A stretch of 64,000 nt of DNA, taken from the NCBI GenBank assembly GCA_948470475.1, contig OX419345.1, positions 20,755,859 through 20,819,858 on the forward strand, given 5' to 3'. Source of the DNA: Galaxea fascicularis. Lineage: Eukaryota; Cnidaria; Anthozoa; Scleractinia; Euphylliidae. Of this stretch, positions 58,266 to 64,000 are shown one piece after another (within the stretch, counting starts at the first letter, position 1; each line of letters starts with the position of its first letter). Both the position numbers and the translations under genes were made by a program. The notes under the pieces were generated by a model, which did not search any database, was not told the DNA's origin, and saw only the letters and a program-made list of their open reading frames with translations.

Positions 58266-58360
58266 GTTTGTTTATATTTAGTACCCAATCTCTCGCGTTA
58301 AAAGAAGAAAACTACTTTGTATAAGGGAAAGCAAACGTGACAGGTAGAAGGAAGGGAGCA
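58266..58360. promoter_or_regulatory. Bidirectional promoter PRKRIP1 / USP30
   Basis: 95 bp between divergent start codons. The PRKRIP1 start lies in AACATGGCGGACC, again YY1-like. Confidence 0.6.
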
Positions 58361-58776
58361 ATGGACGGTCGATGCTTGACGGTCTTTGCCGCTGCTGCAG
58401 CAATTGGCGCAAGTTTTTATGTATTTTTGGCTCCTGATGGAAAAAACAAGAAAAGAGTCAAGAGAGGTAAGCAGTTCTGCGTTATGTGGTAATCTTACAT
58501 TATGGAAAATTGCATTAAAATCATACAATTTTAATTAACAAGGAAGGAGATTTTCCAGATATCCTTTTCAGGCTTAAAGCACATGTTAATTGTAAGGACT
58601 CTAAAAACCGAGAATTTGATTGATCTAAAAATTTGCATGATATCCATTCAGGCTTAAGCACATATTATAAGGAATCTAAAAACCGAGAATATGATTTATA
58701 ATCTGAGAAAGCATCTTCTCAAATACTAACCGTTTTGGCAAGATATGTACAAATCCTGTTATTAGGCATTAGTATC

Positions 58777-58814
<38 letters not shown>

Positions 58815-58900
58815 GTAGAGGACTATTACTCGAGAAGCAAGCGAGCATGACGCTTTCTTTCGTTTTATTCCCAAATAAATATTGCTTCAACTTGCATTTG

Positions 58901-58936
<36 letters not shown>

Positions 58937-61900
58937 GGTGATACTAAAACAATTAGACCCTTCGCCCCCAAGGGCCACGGGTCTAATTGTTAATTTATTC
59001 GAGCACCTACCCCTATTTATATTTATCCCAATCTGTCCTCTTTTATGCCAGGGTTCAATAATTTTTCATTGTTCTCAAGTAACAAATTTTGCACATTTTT
59101 TTTTCTTTCTTCTATTTCCACCCCTTTCACAACACTAAAATTTTTAAATGACAACTTCCAGGAATTGCAAGACAATAGAGTACTAAAGTGATGATGTGAT
59201 AAAAATGAAAATCTGAAATTATGGGATTTGTCAGGATATTCTGAAAGAACAATATCCAAGAGGCCTGCTTGCCAAAAATGAGCATTTGGGGATAGATTGT
59301 CTCTGAGATCGTAGCCCAGTTATGCTTACAAAATTCCATACGAACCCCTCTAAATTTTTTTTTGGGTCTGTTTTCTTTTGCAAGGGTGAGAAAATAATTG
59401 TTTGCTTGAAAAGAATGCCTGGCTAATAGAGTACTAAAGTGTGACGTCACAAAAATGAAATTTCTGAAATTATGGGATTTGTCAGGATATTCTGAAAGAA
59501 CAATATCCAAGAGGCCTACTTGCCAAAAATGAGCATTTGGGGGCAAATTGTCTCTGAGATCGTAGCCCAGTTATGCTTACAAAATTCCATACAAACCCTT
59601 CTAAATTTTTTTGGGGGCATCATTGCCAGTTGAATCTGTAAAGCACATTTATTACTTATCAGGTGCAAATTAACATACTGAATATGATCAAATGTGCCTT
59701 ACAATAATAAGCTTATCACTGTCATCACTTTGTTTGGAACCCCACCCCTCTATTACCGCCCCCTGCCTCCATAATCTTTCACAGTGTTATTCTAGCCATT
59801 GCAATTGTTCTAACTTATAAACAAGAGAGAGTCAGTGCAGATACAATAATTAACCAGTAATTTTGCTTGTTATCAGATTGCCCACCTGGTCTGATGAATC
59901 TGGGCAACACTTGTTTCATGAACTGCATTTTACAGGTCTGTTGAAAACCTTAATACCAGGAAATTAAGTTACAGCTAGACTGCAGCTATTATTTTAGCAT
60001 TATGCTAGAAATTCAGGTATGTACTACTAGGTACTAGGTACTGTATGTACTAGTAGGTAATACTTTCAATTGTTTTTTTCGATTTTAAGTGGGAGCTAAA
60101 TCAATACCAATCATTCTTATGAAAACAACACTTTTGCTCTCTTCTAATAATACGCTCAACCTGCATAAAATGTTTTGTTCAGCAATAAGTTAGTTTGAAG
60201 AGTGTTTTGGGTTCTCTCTTTTATGAGAATTTCTCCAATTCAGTGTCTGGCAAAATGCCTGCTCTATATGGAATAGATTGATAGACAAGAAACGCTGAAC
60301 TGAGAGCCCCAGGGATGAGAAACATTTCACTTTGTGATTAGCTATGTCATCTGAAATGAAATAATATATTAATAATACATCTAAACTAAAATGTATTAAT
60401 GAAGATATAAGTGATCAGTTATGCATTGAATGTGCCAGGAGGTTTCAATTAAGTCCTTCATTACATGTTTACTTAATGTTTTTCCCCAGCATTCAAACAT
60501 TCTGATTTTCATTTATTTTACATTTTCTTTCAGGGAATTGCCTTCCTACCATCCTTTGCTACTTGGTTACATGATTTTTGTGATGGAGGAGATGGTAAAG
60601 CTATAGCAACTTTAGCACTGGAGTTAAAAAATCTGTTAAAAGGTTTGTCCATGGGTGATTACATCCATCTTTTATTCTACCTGCAGTTGGAATGTTGGGT
60701 TAGGAAAACAGTTTTCAAACCATATTTCTCCCAATCCTGCCCTGTTTTTCTTGCCTAATCCTACTTTTACCACACCAATCCATGTTTTGTTTGCTTTTCT
60801 TACCAATTTCCATCATATTTCCTCTACGAAGCTTGCTCCCAACAAGTAAAAAGTTAACATGTTTTTCTTGTTTATACTTGTCATACTGTCATTCTAGATT
60901 TAAATAAGATTATGCTTCACTGAAAGAAAAAATGGCTGCTTTACAGGAAATAAATAATGCTTTTCATTGCAGCCTTAAATAGTAGCTGTATTGAAGGTCA
61001 AGATGCTGTTTGTCCTGACTCTGTGTTAAATGCGCTCCACTCTCATGGGTGGGTCATACCAGTAGAACAACAGGTTGGTGAATTATTAAATAGTCAAGTA
61101 ATAATTTTTGGTTAGGTTTTGATTCTTGCCTACTGAATGACTCACAGATACACAGACATCATACAAGGAAAGAAACTGGTTGATTGGTCCCTTACCTGTT
61201 TGACTGAGTGAATGAGCAACTGACTGACTGACTGACTGACTGAATACCTCACTGACTGACTCATGAACAAATGAATGAGCCCCTTTTTGCATTAATTCAG
61301 AAATTTTTTTTTGGCTGAGTTAAGTGTTTCTTCTCAAAGGCAAAAAAGGGATTATTATTGTTACTACAAAGAAGTGTTTAAAGATTTGTGATTTTATACC
61401 TTTGTAGGATGCTCATGAATTCTTTCATGTTCTCTCTTCTACTTTGGATGATGAGATGGTGAGAACTTTCCAAATATGTTGTAAATCTTTTATTTTCTAG
61501 AATGATACATCCATGGCATAGTCATCATTTATCCATAGAATTTTTTTCAGTGTTTAGAACATTTAAAACTTTGGATCACGATTGACATTCCACCCTGACT
61601 CTTAACAGATAAAGCCATTGATGAAAAAGCTAAGGAAATCGAAAGTGCTGTCCAGCTTGAGCAGTTTTGAAATAGTGATTATGATAAGTAATGGTAGGCA
61701 GTAAGCAACTTTGTATCATAGTAGCAACAAGTAACTTGGATTTTACATCAACAGGACTTTTTTTTTGTTTTTCACAGGGAGAACTTCCAAGTGTGATGAA
61801 CCTTAGTGATATTGCCATAGTTGAGGTGCTTTTGTTTATTTTTAAGCAACTTGGGAATGTAAAGTTCCAGAAAATGTCCATATGTTCCCCACAGGAGGCC

Positions 61901-63810
61901 AATGGAAATTCCAAGGGGGGAGGGGTGGCAAAAGCAAGAGTTTTAACAGAAGAATATGGAGCTAAATTGAAATTTCTGGAGGGGGGAGGGTGGGGGTGCA
62001 AGCCAAGAAAACCTTCCATGGGGGAGGGGGGTGGGGTATGGCTATGTTTTGGAACCACACAATATGTCTTTTTTCTCCCTTTGGCATTTCCTGTTTCTTT
62101 CTCTGAGTTTCAAGCACGTTTTCCTGCTAGCTTGCATCGGGAATAATTTTTTAAGTTTTTAAATCTGATTTCTCTTTCACAGAGAAGTGATGAAAGTGAA
62201 GACAAATCTGTGATCCACAGAAATAAAGGTGCATAGGGTATATTATCAGTGTTGTTGGAAGCAACTTTTCAGAATTTTACAGTTCTGTTGCTTTGTTTAC
62301 TTTGTTTCTGTCTTGGTGCTTAAACTTTACATAACTTTTTTTCTCTGTAGTCCCACTCATGAAAGATTGCAGCAGACCTCATCTGCCCTTCCATGGTTTG
62401 TTGGCAAGTCAGCTGGTGTGTAAACAGTGTGGAACAAAGGTGAATAAACAGCTGACTTTTTTAATTTTGTGGAAACCCAGCCAAACCAGAATGAGAGTGA
62501 GAACTTACCAGAATGCAGGAACATGGTGTGGATTCCCGTAGGTTGCCCTCTTAACATTTGTTGGTGATTGTGACCTAGCTTTTGAAAAACCAATGTGTTT
62601 TACATTTCAAGCCCTTTTTCAGCCCTGGCTCATTCTCACACTTCAGAAATTTACCATCTCGTTTTAAGATTTAGAGCAAAATCTAAATTTTTAGGGTAAG
62701 CAGGGTTGGTGCAGTTTATTATTTATCATGATTATTATTATACCCATTTTTATGCCAAAATAGCTGCAACCCAATACCCCTGAGGAAGCCCATGCCCATA
62801 TAGCCTATGTAAAGGAAGTTCCACCTCCATTAATGATAATATTATTGCAAACTTGAATCCTTACATTCGTTGACTATTTCTCCCTCTTCCTTTACAGTGC
62901 CCTGTGAAATTTGACAGCTATGACAGTTTGTCACTCAGTTTACCATCAACGTTCCAGGTATTTTGTCACTGGTTTGTAGTCCTTCTCATAACAGACTTGC
63001 AAATAAATTCAAGGTAACATGTAAGGGAAGGACTTTCTGGGAAATTTACTGGCTGTGCAGGGCCCAGATGAGTTCCATCCAATCATACAAGGCACATCTC
63101 ACCTTGTTAATTCCAAACCTCTTTACTGTGTACAGCAAGGTTGCTAAAATGAAATCTGTCTGAATTGTAGCCATTTTGTGCTTCAATATCCTTTCATTTT
63201 TATCTGTCTGTTCCAGAAAATATCCATACTTACTGCCACCCCCCCTTCCCTTCCCCCCATGGAAGGTTTTTTTGCTTGCACTCCCACCCCTCTGTAAATT
63301 CCAATTTAGCTCCATACTTTTCTTTTAACACTTTTTCTTTTGCCACCCCCCCCCCCTCCCCCTTGGAATTTCCTTTGGTATGGGTATTCTCAGGAACTGT
63401 GCAAGCCTGTCCCATTCACTCATTTCCTGGTACAGTTTGAGCCATGTTAAAATAGTCAACAAATGCTAGCCATCCACAGATGCAATGCTTGGACAAGAAT
63501 GTTGTTCTTGGCTGTTGGAGCATCAGTGGTAGAGCTGCTTTTTGGGCCAATATTGTAAAGGAGTCGCTGCAATGGCTAATATGAGATTTGTCTCTAGAAA
63601 TGCTGTAGATGCCTGCTTGTCTTTGCTTACAGCGTCTTTCCCTTGTGACTCTATTGTTAGATTGGTTTGTCATTAGAGGACCTTCTGCATTCATTTGTTT
63701 GTTCAGAGACTGTGGATTCTGTGGAATGTTATGGCTGCCGAGAGCAACACTCAGGAGAGTCAGTGAACGCTGTGAGGACGACATTCATTAAGCGACTCAC
63801 ACTTGGAAAA
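58361..63810 (+). CDS. USP30: Mitochondrial ubiquitin hydrolase USP30 (5' part, 10 exons seen)
   Basis: Exons: 58361-58466, 59877-59935, 60534-60642, 60973-61073, 61408-61458, 61778-61825, 62183-62228, 62351-62439, 62898-62957, 63661-63810. The gene continues past the window. The N-terminus has a single membrane segment (about residues 6-24, VFAAAAAIGASFYVFLA) and a basic stop (KNKKRVKR), the outer-membrane anchor of USP30. The Cys box is GLMNLGNTCFMN with catalytic Cys48. Then come QDAHEFFHVLSSTLDDE, PFHGLLASQLVCKQC, CPVKFDSYDSLSLSLP, CYGC (second half of the CxxC zinc ribbon) and RTTFIKRLTLGK. The His and Ser of the catalytic triad lie beyond the window. The enzyme trims Lys6- and Lys11-linked ubiquitin from mitochondrial proteins and opposes PINK1/Parkin mitophagy. 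Exons 6 and 7 (variable insert) are the least certain. Confidence 0.92.
59174..59613 (+). repeat. Imperfect tandem repeat, two units of about 190 bp
   Basis: 59174-59361 and 59425-59613 share AATAGAGTACTAAAGTG, GGGATTTGTCAGGATATTCT and GAGATCGTAGCCCAGTTATG with few differences; offset 251 bp. In USP30 intron 1. Confidence 0.85.
61186..61262 (+). repeat. ACTG microsatellite
   Basis: Repeated ACTG units with interruptions, in USP30 intron 4. Confidence 0.85.
61880..62062 (+). repeat. G-rich interspersed repeat (copy 2)
   Basis: GGAGGGTGGGGGTGCAAGCC, then GGGGGAGGGGGGTGGGG and TTTTGGAACCACACA; matches 6305-6505 and 63215-63410. In USP30 intron 6. Confidence 0.65.
63215..63410 (-). repeat. G-rich interspersed repeat (copy 3, inverted)
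   Basis: C-rich on the + strand (GCCACCCCCCCTTCCC; TTGCCACCCCCCCCCC); its reverse complement matches the other copies, including GGGTGGGAGTGCAAGC and AAATTGGAATTTACAGAGG. In USP30 intron 9. Confidence 0.6.
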
Positions 63811-64000
63811 GTAACTTGGTTTTAGATTTTTCATCTCAAGTTGTTCTGACTATGAATTTACCAATAGTTTTTTTGCATTAACCAATAGTTAAACACTATT
63901 GTCAACATCAGTTTCAGTGATGGCATAATTTGCAGCATAACACAGAAAATGCCTTCATCCCAGTTTGTGTGGCAGGCACTGAAGTATACAGTGTAATAGG

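Noticed and set aside
63609..63791. Frame beginning PACLCLQRLSL, superficially like the CLCIHLQRLSW segment of USP30
   Set aside because: It precedes and overlaps exon 10 in a different frame, while that segment should come after RTTFIKRLTLGK. The similarity is by chance.

Overview
This is a 64 kb piece of animal nuclear DNA. Genes carry many short introns with GT..AG borders. The protein set is metazoan: RABL3, TSSC4, PRKRIP1, USP30, the ciliary-type LRRC43, C1QBP and COQ5. Introns and spacers are AT-rich and crowded with short fold-back elements of the kind common in anthozoan genomes. I read it as a cnidarian, probably a stony coral or other anthozoan. The species cannot be fixed from the sequence alone.

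Layout, left to right. 3' end of an ACADS-like acyl-CoA dehydrogenase (+, 1-107). LRRC43 (-, 13 coding exons, 656 aa) divergent from intronless TSSC4 (+). Intronless RABL3 (-) divergent from MPST (+, 2 exons). A head-to-tail tandem duplication of about 3.7 kb (13662-17382 and 17383-21096), nearly identical between copies. SRSF1/SRSF9-like splicing factor (-) divergent from dynein light chain DYNLL (+). COQ5 (-, 7 exons) divergent from a 930-aa ankyrin-repeat protein (+, 12 exons) whose intron 10 hosts a 1050-bp PIF/Harbinger-type element with an intact Myb-like gene. A repeat-rich spacer (39-44 kb). PP1 catalytic subunit (-, 8 exons) divergent from C1QBP (+, 7 exons). PRKRIP1 (-, 6 exons) divergent from USP30 (+, cut off by the window end). 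The spliced exon sets of all nine complete multi-exon genes (LRRC43, MPST, the SR factor, COQ5, the ankyrin gene, PP1, C1QBP, PRKRIP1, plus the partial USP30 in its phase chain) sum to a consistent open frame, which supports the exon borders given.

Two large-scale patterns stand out. First, the 13 genes alternate strictly in strand, forming six consecutive head-to-head pairs, four of them with 92-250 bp between start codons. Second, many genes have human counterparts on chromosome 12q24 (ACADS, LRRC43, SRSF9, DYNLL1, COQ5, PPP1CC, USP30, and possibly FBXO21 through a decayed F-box exon), and SRSF-DYNLL-COQ5 appears in the same order and orientation as the human trio. Functionally the genes are housekeeping: mitochondrial metabolism and quality control (ACADS, MPST, COQ5, C1QBP, USP30), splicing (TSSC4, SR factor, PRKRIP1), cilia or transport (LRRC43, DYNLL, RABL3) and phosphatase signalling (PP1).

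No rRNA gene, CRISPR array, prokaryotic operon or virus was seen; no tRNA gene was recognised by eye. All homology statements come from reading the translations, not from a database search.
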